The notes under the pieces were generated by a model. The model searched no databases. It had not been told where the DNA came from and saw nothing but the letters and a program-made list of their open reading frames with translations. A DNA stretch of 64,000 bases, taken from Phyllobacterium sp. 21LDTY02-6. GTDB lineage: Bacteria > Pseudomonadota > Alphaproteobacteria > Rhizobiales > Rhizobiaceae. A program made the translations under genes and the position numbers. Positions 1-9,281 of this stretch are shown in pieces. Location: NCBI RefSeq assembly GCF_023554255.2, contig NZ_JAMJWD020000001.1:310001-374000 (forward strand). Reading direction: 5' to 3'. Every line of letters starts with the position of its first letter. Position 1 is the stretch's first letter.

Positions 1-154
1 CGAAAGCGGAATCCAGCCTGAAGCGGCCCAACGCTCCCGACGCCGGAGCGAACGTTGAAAATGGCTGCCATGCGGCGGAATCACTGCTCGTCATTTCCAC
101 GACAGCATGGCTCAGCCTGCCCGAATGCGAAACGAACCCCAAATTGCAAATGCG

Positions 155-207
155 GGCTTCAGCCGCAACTCAGGCGCCGGCTTCAGCCGTAGCGCAACTT
201 CAGGCCG
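155..207. repeat. Imperfect direct duplication across the SemiSWEET stop codon
   Basis: Two copies of a 24-28 bp unit beginning GGCTTCAGCCG and ending CAACT(T)CAGGC lie at 155-178 and 179-207. The second contains the stop codon and last codons of the SemiSWEET gene (read on the minus strand); the first is its copy just beyond the stop. Confidence 0.6.
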
Positions 208-440
208 AGAATGGTCAGGATGAGGAGCAATGTCAGGCCATTGGCGGCGATGACCGGCCAGGAGCCGATCAGGAGCCCGTAGCAGAGCCAGAGAAAGACG
301 CCGAGGGCGAGCGAAACATTGGTGATCAGCGAAATGCTGGCCGTTTCGCGGTAACGAACGATCTTCATGATCTGGGGGATCCAGCACATGGTCGTGATGA
401 TGGCAGCAAGACTGCCGACAAGCTCGATATGGAACGGCAC
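183..440 (-). CDS. SemiSWEET family sugar transporter
   Basis: An 85-residue protein with three hydrophobic segments, the size and layout of bacterial SemiSWEETs, which dimerise in the inner membrane to move sugars by facilitated diffusion. The first helix carries the PQ-loop signature (CWIPQIMKIVR, about residues 19-29), followed by a short RETAS loop before helix 2, as in the family. It stands alone, with the gene downstream on the same strand absent from the window. The 3' end including the stop codon is imperfectly duplicated just downstream (155-207). Family call is firm; the transported sugar cannot be told. Confidence 0.85.
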   Translation of the reverse strand: MPFHIELVGSLAAIITTMCWIPQIMKIVRYRETASISLITNVSLALGVFLWLCYGLLIGSWPVIAANGLTLLLILTILGLKLRYG

Positions 441-572
441 GGACGGCTCTTTCGCGCAAGAAAATAAAAACAGTATATGAGCGGTTTCATCGCTAAAATA
501 CAGCGGAATCGTGACGTAACCCGCCGAATTCCGTCAGGTTTTTCATAGGGCTTACCCGCAGCGGCCGCAGTT

Positions 573-1742
573 CTATCGGACGACGTCGAGCAGGCGCGCC
601 GGCAGGTAGATCACCAGCGATGCCGCCCCGGTGATGACGGAGGTTCCGTCGGCCAGAACGGCCTGTCCCGGTGATTGCTCGTCGCCTTCGAGGACGCGCT
701 GCGAAAGCTCGCCGCTCCGCGCCATTTTCATGAGCGTGGGCGAGCTCGCAAAGACGCCGTGTGAGCCTCCGTCGAGCGATGACGCATCGAGCACGACGAT
801 GCCGAGACTCTGCAGCGCGGGAATGCTGGAGCCGTCGCCGACCCGCGGATGGCCACCGACGATCCGGCTGGAGACGTTGAGGGCGCGGTCCGCGCGGGAA
901 ACCAGCACCGTGAACGGCTTTGGCAGGGTGCCGATATCCTCGGCCTGCTGCTGGAAGACGTCGATGTCGATATCCGGCGCAGCGAGCATCACGCCGGAGA
1001 AGCGGTTGAAGACCGCGCGGTCGCCGCTTTCCGCCAATTCCTTCAGCGCCTCCATGACGACGAAAGAGCCCATGGAATGGCCGAGCAGCAGTATCTTGCT
1101 CGCATTGGAACGCGCCGCTACGCGCAGCGTCTCCGCCAGGCCGTCGCGGCCGAAGGTGGCGCTGTCGCGATCATAGACGTAAAGACCGATGGAGCCGGCT
1201 GACGGCCAGGCATAGTGCAGCGTGACGCCGGGAATCGCGTAATCATGCGCGATCTGCGCGGCGCGAAAGACGCTGTCGGCAAAATTATTGTTGTAGCCAT
1301 GGACGAAGACGAGCAATTCGCGCTGATTGGCGGGCCGGCGCGCGAGCTCGGCGTTCAATTTGTCCAGAAACAGTTGCTCCCTGTCATAGGGCTGGAAAAT
1401 GGTCGCGGCGAAGTTGCGGGCCGGATTCGGCTTGGTCGTCGATTTTTCCACCTGGCCGGATTTGTGGCTCGGCGGAATGCCGATATCCACCCGCGCAAAG
1501 TTCAGCTCGGCGGAACGTCTGGCGGAAAATGGCAAGGAAAGATTGTCGGAGCGCTCGCGGCTGGTTGCGACGAAGATCGGGACAACCGCCTTCGGCCCCT
1601 TGGTTTCGCTCAGCCTCGGGGCTGGCACAGCCGCGCTTGCCTTGACAATGCCTGTCTCCTTTAGCCCCAGGACCGCCTTCCCGCCGCAGCCGGCAAGGAG
1701 GAACGGGATGAGCAGAATGACTGACAGACGCGACAACGCCAT
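573..1742 (-). CDS. Alpha/beta hydrolase lipoprotein (DUF900 family)
   Basis: A 389-residue protein starting with a lipoprotein signal peptide whose lipobox reads LLAGC (Cys about residue 19), so it is probably anchored in the envelope. The body has the alpha/beta-hydrolase pattern of DUF900 proteins: a conserved FVHGYNN oxyanion strand near residue 147 and a GHSMGS nucleophile elbow near residue 221. An Asp in the VSRADRAL segment and a late His (GGSHG) could complete a triad. The substrate is unknown. It stands alone between the SemiSWEET gene and an enolase-superfamily gene on the same strand. Confidence 0.8.
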   Translation of the reverse strand: MALSRLSVILLIPFLLAGCGGKAVLGLKETGIVKASAAVPAPRLSETKGPKAVVPIFVATSRERSDNLSLPFSARRSAELNFARVDIGIPPSHKSGQVEKSTTKPNPARNFAATIFQPYDREQLFLDKLNAELARRPANQRELLVFVHGYNNNFADSVFRAAQIAHDYAIPGVTLHYAWPSAGSIGLYVYDRDSATFGRDGLAETLRVAARSNASKILLLGHSMGSFVVMEALKELAESGDRAVFNRFSGVMLAAPDIDIDVFQQQAEDIGTLPKPFTVLVSRADRALNVSSRIVGGHPRVGDGSSIPALQSLGIVVLDASSLDGGSHGVFASSPTLMKMARSGELSQRVLEGDEQSPGQAVLADGTSVITGAASLVIYLPARLLDVVR

Positions 1743-1888
1743 GGCTCAACTCCACACTACCATGCACCGCTTGAAACAGTATTTTGCCGCCGCTGCAACC
1801 GCAATCGCCATTTGCGCGGCTTGTCGTGCTGCCTATTTCGCCGCGCGTGACAAATTTTCCACAGCCGTACCGCGTCCGCAGGGGGCGG

Positions 1889-3085
1889 TTACAGCGGCAG
1901 CGGGTCGCGCCCCATGCCGAGATGAAGCTCATGACCGGTATAGGCGTGGCGCTCGGCAACTTCCTCGTCCAGTTCAACGCCGAGGCCGGGTTCGGTCGGC
2001 GGAATGACATAGCCTTCTTCCCAGCGCAGCGGTTTCTTCAGGATCTCGGCGTGGAAGCCGCCAAACCCCTGGATACATTCAAGGATCAGGAAGTTCGGGC
2101 TGCATGTGGCGAGCTGTATGTTGGCTGCGCCGACGAGCGGCCCGCAATAGAGATGCGGCGCGACCTGGGCGTGGAACGTCTCCGCCATGCCGGCGATCTT
2201 CTTCGCCTCCAGCAGCCCGCCGACACGGCCGAGATTCATCTGCAGGATATTGGCGGCACGGTTCACGAGCAGGCGCTGGAATTCGTATTTCGTGGTCAGC
2301 CTCTCACCCGAGGCTATGGGAATGGAGGTATGCTGCTGCACATAGCCCATGTTTTCCGGCATATCCGGCGGCACCGGCTCTTCCAGCCAGAGCGGATCAT
2401 AGGGTTCGAGCCGTTTTGCAAGCCGAACGGCGCTCGCTGGCGTCATCTGCCCATGGGTGCCGAATAGCAGGTCCGCCTTGCTTCCGACCGCCTCACGTAC
2501 GAGTTTCACGAATTTTTCGCCGAGATCGAGCTGTTCGAGCGATAATTGGCGCGGATCGAAGGAGGTATAGGGCGCGACCGGGTCGAATTTGACGGCAGTA
2601 TAGCCCTCGCCGACATATTCTGCGGCGCGCGCGGCCGAAGCCTCGGCATCCCAGTAGATAGCCGATGTCTCGCCGAGTTCCGTCTTCGGATAGATATAGG
2701 TGTAGCTGCGCAGCCGCTCATGCACCCTGCCGCCGAGAAGTTCGTAAACCGGCTTGCCGGCTTCCTTGCCGATTATGTCCCAGCAGGCCATCTCCAGCGC
2801 GGACACCGCGCCCATCAGCGTGGGGTCGGGGCGCTGCGAGAAGCCGCTCGAATAAGCGCGGCGGAAAAATTTCTCGATATGGTGCGGATCTTCGCCGATC
2901 AGCCAGCGTCCGGCGACATCTTCGACGATCTGGCGCATGATCTGCGGGCTGATCGTCGAATTATAGGCTTCGCCGTAGCCGACAACGCCGGTATCGGTGG
3001 TCAGCTTGACGAAGAGAAACCAGGTGCCGCCGAATGAGGGGGGAGGATTTCCCACGACGAAGGTTCTGACATCGGTGATTTTCAT
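1889..3085 (-). CDS. Mandelate racemase/muconate lactonizing (enolase superfamily) protein, probable sugar-acid dehydratase
   Basis: A 398-residue enolase-superfamily protein. The capping domain (MKITDVRTFVVGN, residues 1 to about 125) precedes the barrel. The barrel shows the family glutamates in WLEEPVPP and IASGERLTTKYEF, and a late catalytic His candidate in APHLYCGPL. The segment equivalent to the DFHGR metal-binding strand of galactonate/mannonate-type dehydratases reads FGTHGQ, keeping the His but lacking the first acidic residue. Members of this branch usually dehydrate aldonic or uronic acids. No transporter or aldolase is adjacent, so the substrate is open. Confidence 0.75.
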   Translation of the reverse strand: MKITDVRTFVVGNPPPSFGGTWFLFVKLTTDTGVVGYGEAYNSTISPQIMRQIVEDVAGRWLIGEDPHHIEKFFRRAYSSGFSQRPDPTLMGAVSALEMACWDIIGKEAGKPVYELLGGRVHERLRSYTYIYPKTELGETSAIYWDAEASAARAAEYVGEGYTAVKFDPVAPYTSFDPRQLSLEQLDLGEKFVKLVREAVGSKADLLFGTHGQMTPASAVRLAKRLEPYDPLWLEEPVPPDMPENMGYVQQHTSIPIASGERLTTKYEFQRLLVNRAANILQMNLGRVGGLLEAKKIAGMAETFHAQVAPHLYCGPLVGAANIQLATCSPNFLILECIQGFGGFHAEILKKPLRWEEGYVIPPTEPGLGVELDEEVAERHAYTGHELHLGMGRDPLPL

Positions 3086-3245
3086 GGCTCGTCCCGCATT
3101 GTTTCCAAGAGACTAGGGCAGCGACCTCGACCGGCAAAAACCGGGTAGCGACCCGCTATGTCACGTTTCCGACAGTTCGAAGGCTTTTCAAACCCGCCGC
3201 GACACAGCATTCTTGCTTCGGCGAATCCCGTCCGAGGAGTAATCT

Positions 3246-3635
3246 ATGACCGAACCGACCAATCCGATAGGCGAACTGACCTTGCGCACCCTGGCCATGC
3301 CTGCCGATGCGAATGCGGCGGGCGATATTTTCGGCGGCTGGGTCATGGCGCAGATGGACCTTTCCTGCGGCATAAGGGCGGCCGAGCGGGCGAAGGGACG
3401 TGTCGTGACCGCCGCGGTCAAGGAAATGGCCTTCGCCAAGCCGGTCAAGATCGGCGACACACTCTGCATTTATACGCAGGTGGCCGGTGTCGGCCGGACG
3501 TCGATCACCCTGAAGGTGGAGGCCTGGGCGCAACGTTATCTCACCGACATCATGGAGCGGGTGACCCACGCCGATTTCGTCATGGTCGCACTGGACAAGG
3601 AAGGCAAGCCGACACCGGTGCCGGCGGAGGAGTGA
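3246..3635 (+). CDS. Acyl-CoA thioesterase, YciA-like hotdog fold
   Basis: A 129-residue single-hotdog protein. The ADANAAGDIFGGWVMAQMD segment near residues 19-37 is the family signature, with the catalytic Asp in GDIFGGW. It is expected to hydrolyse acyl-CoA thioesters in the cytoplasm. A ribosome-binding site (GAGGAG, ending six bases before the ATG) supports the start. It is convergent with the VOC protein downstream, whose stop abuts its own. Confidence 0.88.
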   Translation: MTEPTNPIGELTLRTLAMPADANAAGDIFGGWVMAQMDLSCGIRAAERAKGRVVTAAVKEMAFAKPVKIGDTLCIYTQVAGVGRTSITLKVEAWAQRYLTDIMERVTHADFVMVALDKEGKPTPVPAEE

Positions 3636-4058
3636 TCAGCTACCGCTGCCGATCATATATTTGTCCCAGAACCCCGCCTCGGCTTCTGTCTGTTCCACGA
3701 TGTCGATCCAGAGGCCGGACGGATCATGGAAGCCGAAGCGCCGCTGTCCGAACGGCTCGTCCGTCAGCGGATATTCGATCGTCAGGCCTGTCGCCGCGAT
3801 CTTGTCGAAGGCCGCCCCGGCATCGTCGACCTGCAATTCGAAACACATGCCCGTGCCGCTGAACGTCTCGGAACCTGGCGGTGACGAGGGATGATCGGGT
3901 GTCATGAAGGCGATGGATGCGGACTGGTCTTCGGCGGATAGCCAGCAGAACCACGTGCTGTCGAATCCGCTGACGAAGCCGAGATGCCTGATCCAGAAGT
4001 CGCGGCAGGCTTCCTTGCGGTCGGTGACGATGATCGGATAGCGATCGTTGAAGCGCAT
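3636..4058 (-). CDS. VOC (glyoxalase/bleomycin-resistance fold) family protein
   Basis: A 140-residue protein with the two beta-alpha-beta-beta-beta modules of the vicinal oxygen chelate fold: RYPIIVTDRKEACRDFWIRHLGF at the N terminus and the closing GFHDPSGLWIDIVEQ strand near residues 110-124. It may be a small metal-dependent enzyme or a binding protein, and the sequence does not decide which. It shares an end point with the convergent thioesterase gene. Confidence 0.75.
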   Translation of the reverse strand: MRFNDRYPIIVTDRKEACRDFWIRHLGFVSGFDSTWFCWLSAEDQSASIAFMTPDHPSSPPGSETFSGTGMCFELQVDDAGAAFDKIAATGLTIEYPLTDEPFGQRRFGFHDPSGLWIDIVEQTEAEAGFWDKYMIGSGS

Positions 4059-4246
4059 ATGAGATCTCCCTTCTTCTCCGAGCCGGATTAGACAGGAACG
4101 AGCCGGGCTGACAAGGGGCGCCTGTCAGGAGAGTTTATCTGGCTCCTGCCGAAAGGCGCGCATTCTCGCATCGAAATTCATGTATCGATTCAACTTGCTG
4201 CCAATCTGATTCCGTCGGGGCTGCCAATGCGTTGATTTCATTGCCC

Positions 4247-5212
4247 CTAGCGGCAGGCGCGCCTTCCATTGCGCCGCTGCATCAGGTCGAAGTGGAAGTG
4301 GTCGCCATGGAAGCGGTCATAGCCCGGGCCGAGGACGGTGGTGAAGTAGTCGCAAGCGTCGGAGCGTACGCTGTTGAGCAGGCCGCGTTGGCGGAAGGAG
4401 AACAATCCGGGCTTCTGCACCTTGATCGCCTTGCCATTGTTGAGCGTGATCCTGGAGATATCGAGGGCATTTCCGCGCGAATGTTCCGACATCGCCCTGC
4501 CGCGCTGGTTGCTCATGGTGCGGCAGGAGTAGCTGGACGCCTGATGGATGGTATTGATGCCTGACAGATAGCGAAGGCGGGTCGATGGCGTCAGGTCGCT
4601 CTTGACCCAGCGGGCGAAGGCGAGCGTCATCTGGCAGTTCAATGTGGCAGCCGGTTTCAGCTTGATGTTGCCGCTGGCGAAGCCGCTGACCTTGAGCGGA
4701 TGATCGATGCGGCAGACGCCGCCATCATTGATCGGTTCCCCTTCGGTGAAGACCACGCCCAGTCGCTTCAGTTGCGTGCGGCAAGCGGCTTCGCTGCCGG
4801 AGAGCGCATAGGCCGCCTGGCCGCGGGCGACGGGATCAGGCACTGACGCCGGGAACCCGTATTCGTCCGGGCTGCTCTGATAGGTCTGCGCCTCTTCTTC
4901 CTCGGCGCGGGCGAGCGATGGTGTTTCAGGTTCTGCGGGCTGTTCGGCCTGCGGGATATCGGCGATCTGGGCTGTTTCGGATGATTGGCCGGCATCGTCG
5001 ACGACGGATGGGGCCGGCTCGGCAACGACGAGAGGATCGGCCGCAATCTGGGGCGACTGGCTGGCATAATCCGCCACCGTCGAACTGCCGACATCGGCGG
5101 AAGGGCGCGGTGTTTCACCCATACCGCATGCGCTGAGCGCCGTACAGGCGCAAAGTGCGAGCATGACCGGTATGCGTTCAAGACGCAGGGCGGATGACAA
5201 CGCGATACCCAT
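4247..5212 (-). CDS. Extensin-like lipoprotein
   Basis: A 321-residue protein. The start at 5212 is chosen because AGGA lies just upstream and it puts a signal peptide with a lipobox (ALSAC) in the right place; the frame stays open to 5263. A Pro/Ala/Glu-rich linker (about residues 40-125) is followed by the extensin-like C-terminal domain with conserved cysteines and the motifs MSEHSRGNALDIS and FHGDHFHFDL. The Asp/His pattern in these motifs recalls metal-dependent peptidases of the peptidoglycan M15/D-Ala-D-Ala group. A cell-wall role is inferred. Confidence 0.8.
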   Translation of the reverse strand: MGIALSSALRLERIPVMLALCACTALSACGMGETPRPSADVGSSTVADYASQSPQIAADPLVVAEPAPSVVDDAGQSSETAQIADIPQAEQPAEPETPSLARAEEEEAQTYQSSPDEYGFPASVPDPVARGQAAYALSGSEAACRTQLKRLGVVFTEGEPINDGGVCRIDHPLKVSGFASGNIKLKPAATLNCQMTLAFARWVKSDLTPSTRLRYLSGINTIHQASSYSCRTMSNQRGRAMSEHSRGNALDISRITLNNGKAIKVQKPGLFSFRQRGLLNSVRSDACDYFTTVLGPGYDRFHGDHFHFDLMQRRNGRRACR

Positions 5213-5354
5213 GTCACCATATCCTTCTGCCGTAGCCGCTGTGGGTGCGGCAGCCGCGAACATCTGAAATCAGGAGTAGCAGCAAAGGGTAAAGGAAAGG
5301 TCAGCGGGGCTGTTAAGCCCTATGTCGCAATTGAGGCGGGGCGCGCCGCCGCTG

Positions 5355-6239
5355 TCAGGCAGTGGCGCGTTTGCGCATCGCGGGTATCAGTTCGACGGCG
5401 ATCATGGCGATGAAGATCAGGGCGCATCCCGCCATGCCCTGCACGCCCATGCGTTCGCCGAGCAGGATGGTGCCGAAAAGGGCGGCGAACAGCGCTTCCG
5501 AGGACAACATGATTGCCGCCTGCGGCGCGGTGGTGAAGCGCTGGCCGATTGCCTGCAGGGTGAAGCCTATTCCCGAGGAGAACACGCCGGCGAAGATGAT
5601 CTCCGGCGCGACAGCGAGGATCAGGGCGGGGTTCGGGGTCTCGAGCGGGAGGGAAATCAACATGCTGAGCACGCCGCAGACAAGGAACTGCACCAGCGAA
5701 AGCATGATCGGACGCCCGCTGCGGATGGCGATGCGGCCCATGAATATGATCTGGAGAGCCCAAAAGATGGCGCAGGCGACGATCAGCCAGTCACCGGTCG
5801 TCAATCCTTGCAGATGCCCGCCGGACAGGAGATAGATGCCGGCGAGCGCCGACAGCGCGCAGGGCCAGACCACCGGATGCGGCCATTGGCGATAGATGAT
5901 CACGGCCAGGAAAGGCACCATGACCACATAGAGGCCGGTGAGGAAGCCGGCATTGGTGACGGTGGTCGTCTCGAGGCCGATCTGCTGCAGGATCGAGCCG
6001 ATGAACAGCAGCACACCGAGGAAAGCAAAGCCGTAATAATCGGCCCGGGATAGGGGCGACGCTGCAGCCCTGGCTTCCCGGATGGCCAGCGGCACGACGG
6101 TCAGGGCGGCGAGCAGGAAACGCAGCCCGACGAACGTAAAGGGGCCGATATTGCTCATGGCGCTCGACTGGGCGACGAAACCCAGGCCCCAGATGGCCCC
6201 GGCCGCTAGCAACAGAATATTGGCACGCGCATGCGTCAT
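5355..6239 (-). CDS. DMT-superfamily transporter (EamA)
   Basis: A 294-residue integral membrane protein with about ten hydrophobic helices arranged as two EamA repeats. The first begins NILLLAAGAIWGLGFV; the second contains GVFSSGIGFTLQAIGQRFTTAPQAAIMLS, typical of the family's second repeat. Start 6239 (MTHARAN) is preferred over 6287 because it directly precedes helix 1. These carriers usually export small metabolites such as amino acids. No partner gene indicates the substrate. Confidence 0.85.
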   Translation of the reverse strand: MTHARANILLLAAGAIWGLGFVAQSSAMSNIGPFTFVGLRFLLAALTVVPLAIREARAAASPLSRADYYGFAFLGVLLFIGSILQQIGLETTTVTNAGFLTGLYVVMVPFLAVIIYRQWPHPVVWPCALSALAGIYLLSGGHLQGLTTGDWLIVACAIFWALQIIFMGRIAIRSGRPIMLSLVQFLVCGVLSMLISLPLETPNPALILAVAPEIIFAGVFSSGIGFTLQAIGQRFTTAPQAAIMLSSEALFAALFGTILLGERMGVQGMAGCALIFIAMIAVELIPAMRKRATA

Positions 6240-6324
6240 CGAATCCCCGCAACTCCCACCGCGGTCCTCGACGCGCAGTCCTCGCATTGGCTCTATCCAA
6301 GGAACGGTCCGGCGGCAAGCCCGA

Positions 6325-7467
6325 TCAGGCGCCGGATGCCCGGGTCAGGCGCACAATCTTGCCATTGCTGTCATCGGTCAGGAGGTAGATCGAGCCATCC
6401 GGTGCAACACGAACGTCGCGAATCCGGCCGAATTCGCCCTCGAACAGCCGTTCCTCGCCCTTCATGGCGCCCTTTTCGTCGCGGTCGAGGCGAACGAGGA
6501 GTTCGAACTTGAGCGCCCCGGCGAGAAGATCGCCGTTCCATTCGGGAAACATCTTGCCCTGATAGACCGCGAGGCCCGAAGGTGCGATGGAGGGGTCCCA
6601 GTAATAGAGCGGCTGCTCATAGCCTTCGGCTTCCGTGCCGACGCCGATCTTGGCGCCCGAATAGTCCTCGCCATAGCTGATTACGGGCCAGCCATAGTTC
6701 CTGCCGGCGCGCGGCTGGTTGATTTCATCGCCGCCCTTGGCGCCATGTTCCAAGGTCAGCAGCGAGTTCGTGACCGGGTCCCATGCCGCCCCTTGCGGAT
6801 TGCGATGACCCTTGGACCACAATTCGGGAAGGCCCTTGCCGCCATCCGCGAACGGGTTGTCCTTCGGGATCGAACCATCGGCATTGATGCGCAGGACTGA
6901 GCCGGCGTGATCCTTGAAATCCTGCGCCCGTTTCTGCTCGCCGCGCTCACCCATGGTCACGAAGAGCTTGCCATCGGGCGCGATGACGATGCGGGAGCCG
7001 AAATGCTGGCCCTTTTGCGTCTTGCGGTTCATCGAAACGAGGACTTTGACATCCTCCAGTGCCGCGGAGCCATCCGTTCGTACGAGCCTGGCGCTGGCCA
7101 AAGCCGTTCCCGCGCCGCCACGGCCGGGTTCCGAATAGGTGAAATAAATGCGTCCGCTTCGTTCGAATTCCGGTGCGAGCGCCACGTCAAGCAAGCCGCC
7201 CTGGCCCCTTGCCGCCACTTCGGGCACGTTTTCGACCGGTTTCGAGGCCTTGCCGTTCTGGACGATCCGCATGGTGCCGCTGCGCTCCGTGACCAGCAGG
7301 GCGCCATCGGGAAGGAATGCCAGGCCCCAGGGATGGTCGAGATTGTCGACCACCGTATCGGCGGCGACAGTCACTGTTTCCGTCTTGTAATCCTTGGCGA
7401 TGGCCGCCGATGGCAGGGATGCGATGGCGAAAGCACCGATCAGTAGAAACTTGACTTTGCTTTTCAT
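6325..7467 (-). CDS. PQQ-dependent soluble aldose sugar dehydrogenase (YliI-like), exported
   Basis: A 380-residue beta-propeller protein with a clear Sec signal peptide (MKSKVKFLLIGAFAIASLPS, cleavage probably after AIA). The propeller holds family landmarks: LDHPWGLAFLPDGALLVTER, QGGLLDVALAP, YFTYSEP, GHRNPQGAAWDP and EHGAKGGDEIN, consistent with periplasmic oxidation of aldoses with PQQ. The start is set by the signal peptide; the longer frame to 7530 has no sensible leader. No pqq biosynthesis genes are in the window. Confidence 0.88.
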   Translation of the reverse strand: MKSKVKFLLIGAFAIASLPSAAIAKDYKTETVTVAADTVVDNLDHPWGLAFLPDGALLVTERSGTMRIVQNGKASKPVENVPEVAARGQGGLLDVALAPEFERSGRIYFTYSEPGRGGAGTALASARLVRTDGSAALEDVKVLVSMNRKTQKGQHFGSRIVIAPDGKLFVTMGERGEQKRAQDFKDHAGSVLRINADGSIPKDNPFADGGKGLPELWSKGHRNPQGAAWDPVTNSLLTLEHGAKGGDEINQPRAGRNYGWPVISYGEDYSGAKIGVGTEAEGYEQPLYYWDPSIAPSGLAVYQGKMFPEWNGDLLAGALKFELLVRLDRDEKGAMKGEERLFEGEFGRIRDVRVAPDGSIYLLTDDSNGKIVRLTRASGA

Positions 7468-7633
7468 GAGTTCCGTCCTCGATCCATTGGTATAATCCGG
7501 GCAACGCATTGTATTTGTGCATAATTGCACGCGGGGGTGGTGTCACAGTGACGTGATCCGGCGTCGAAGCAGCGCCTCGGGATCGGTAGTGCGACATTTT
7601 CCACTTTCTTCGTGAAATCGCCTGAAACGGTGC

Positions 7634-7697
7634 TATATTAAGCGCAGATTGCATGAACGGTTCCGGAGTATGCGCTCTGGTGACCGTTTTCTTTTTG
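7634..7697 (+). promoter_or_regulatory. greA leader with an intrinsic-terminator-like hairpin
   Basis: A -10-like TATATT (7634-7639) precedes a short leader. The leader folds AACGGT (7656-7661) and CCGGAG (7663-7668) against CUCUGG (7675-7680) and ACCGUU (7683-7688), immediately followed by TTCTTTTT (7689-7696). This is a complete intrinsic-terminator shape about 50 bases upstream of the greA ATG. Most transcripts could stop here as a leader RNA of about 50 nt. This resembles in layout the GraL leader RNAs known upstream of E. coli greA. Confidence 0.6.
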
Positions 7698-7746
7698 TGC
7701 CGAGGCCCGCAGAGAGGCTGTGGCACGTTCTGAGAAAGGAGAGGGC

Positions 7747-8220
7747 ATGGAAAAGGTCCCGATGACTCAAGGTGGATTTGATAAGCTCAAGGAGGAGCTG
7801 CGCTGGCGCCAGCAGGAAGAGCGGCCGCGCATCATTCAGGCCATTGCCGAGGCGCGCGCCCATGGCGACCTTTCGGAGAATGCCGAATATCACGCCGCCA
7901 AGGAGGCCCAGAGCCACAATGAAGGCCGCATCGGCGAATTGGAGGACCTGACCGCCCGCGCGGAAATCATCGATATTTCAAAGCTGTCGGGCGACAAGAT
8001 CAAGTTCGGAGCGACCATCGAGCTGGTGGACGAGGATACCGAGGAGGAGAAGGTCTACCAGATCGTCGGCGACCAGGAAGCCGATCCCAAGGCTGGCCGC
8101 ATCTCGATTTCCTCGCCGATCGCCCGGGCCCTCATCGGCAAGAGCGAGGGCGACACGATCGAGGTCAATGCTCCAGGCGGGGCGCGTTCCTACGAGATTC
8201 TCGGCTTCAAATTCATCTAG
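7747..8220 (+). CDS. greA: Transcription elongation factor GreA
   Basis: A 157-residue protein of standard GreA length. The N-terminal coiled coil ([25 protein letters not shown]) includes the acidic tip segment [15 protein letters not shown]. The C-terminal domain ends in a FKBP-like fold with [16 protein letters not shown]. It rescues backtracked RNA polymerase by stimulating transcript cleavage. ATG 7747 is chosen because GAAAGGAGAGG lies just upstream. The LPS glycosyltransferase gene begins only two bases after its stop, implying co-transcription. Confidence 0.97.
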   Translation: MEKVPMTQGGFDKLKEELRWRQQEERPRIIQAIAEARAHGDLSENAEYHAAKEAQSHNEGRIGELEDLTARAEIIDISKLSGDKIKFGATIELVDEDTEEEKVYQIVGDQEADPKAGRISISSPIARALIGKSEGDTIEVNAPGGARSYEILGFKFI

Positions 8221-8222
8221 GC

Positions 8223-9281
8223 GTGCCAAGCTCCCTTACCGAAATCGAGGTGATCGCCCCGAACTTCAAGCGCAAGCTTTCGGGGGTCACCTCGACTATC
8301 GTGCAGCTGATACCGTTGCAGCGCGCGAAGGGGCTCAATATCACGACCATCGGTCCCGGCCTGCCGCCATCTCTTCCGCGGATAGGTTGGTCGTCGCTGC
8401 TCGGCCTCTGGTCGCGCCCGAAGCATCGTCCCTTCCGCATATGGCATGCCCGGCGCAACAATGAGATGCTGGCGGGCATCGTCCTGCGCTGGCTTTGCGG
8501 CTCGCGGCTGAAGCTTGTCTTCACCTCCGCCGCGCAGCGTGACCACAAGCCGTTCACCAAATGGTTGATACGCCGCATGGATGCCGTCATCGCGACGAGC
8601 GGGAGGTCCGGCAGCTTCCTCAAAGTGCCGCATCGCGTCATCATGCACGGCGTCGATACCAGCCTGTTCCATCCTCCTGCCAACGCCGACGACCGCTTCG
8701 AGGCGTCCGGCCTGCCCGGAAAATATCTCGTCGGCTGCGCCGGCCGCATCCGCCCTTCCAAGGGCACAGACCTGTTTGTCGATGCCATGATTGCGCTTCT
8801 GCCGCACTATCCGGATTGGTCGGCAGTCATGACAGGGCGCACCACGGCCGAATTTGCGAATTTCGAGGCGGAGCTGCGCAGCCGCATTGCTGCCGCCGGG
8901 CTGCAGGACCGCATTAAATTCCTTGGCGAGGTGCCCGACGTGCGTCCCTGGTACCGCAGGATGACGCTCTATGTGGCGCCGTCACGCAATGAAGGCTTCG
9001 GCCTGACGCCGCTCGAAGCGATGGCTTCGCAGACAGCTGTTATTGCCAGCGATGCGGGAGCCTATGCCGAGATGATAACGCCGGAGACGGGCAGGGTGGT
9101 GCCGGCGGGTGACGGCGAGGCGCTGAGACAGGCGATCGAACCATATCTTGCCGATCCGGCGAAATGCCTGGCCGCAGGGCAGGCGGGGCTTGCGCATGTG
9201 CGCGCGAACTTCCCGCTCGAGAAGGAGGCCGCGCAGATCCTTGACGTCTATGAAACGCTGTTCGCCGGAGGGTCGCGATGA
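8223..9281 (+). CDS. lpcC: LPS core glycosyltransferase, GT4 family (LpcC/LpsB/WadC type)
   Basis: A 352-residue GT4 glycosyltransferase: N-terminal Rossmann domain starting EVIAPNFKRKLSGVTST, then a nucleotide-sugar-binding domain with GRIRPSKGTDLFVDAM and the EX7E motif region NEGFGLTPLEAMAS. Rhizobial LpcC/LpsB and Brucella WadC, which add mannose to the LPS core, share this layout and also lie beside greA. GTG is the start, two bases after the greA stop, so translation is probably coupled. Its stop overlaps the next start in ATGA. Confidence 0.85.
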   Translation: MPSSLTEIEVIAPNFKRKLSGVTSTIVQLIPLQRAKGLNITTIGPGLPPSLPRIGWSSLLGLWSRPKHRPFRIWHARRNNEMLAGIVLRWLCGSRLKLVFTSAAQRDHKPFTKWLIRRMDAVIATSGRSGSFLKVPHRVIMHGVDTSLFHPPANADDRFEASGLPGKYLVGCAGRIRPSKGTDLFVDAMIALLPHYPDWSAVMTGRTTAEFANFEAELRSRIAAAGLQDRIKFLGEVPDVRPWYRRMTLYVAPSRNEGFGLTPLEAMASQTAVIASDAGAYAEMITPETGRVVPAGDGEALRQAIEPYLADPAKCLAAGQAGLAHVRANFPLEKEAAQILDVYETLFAGGSR

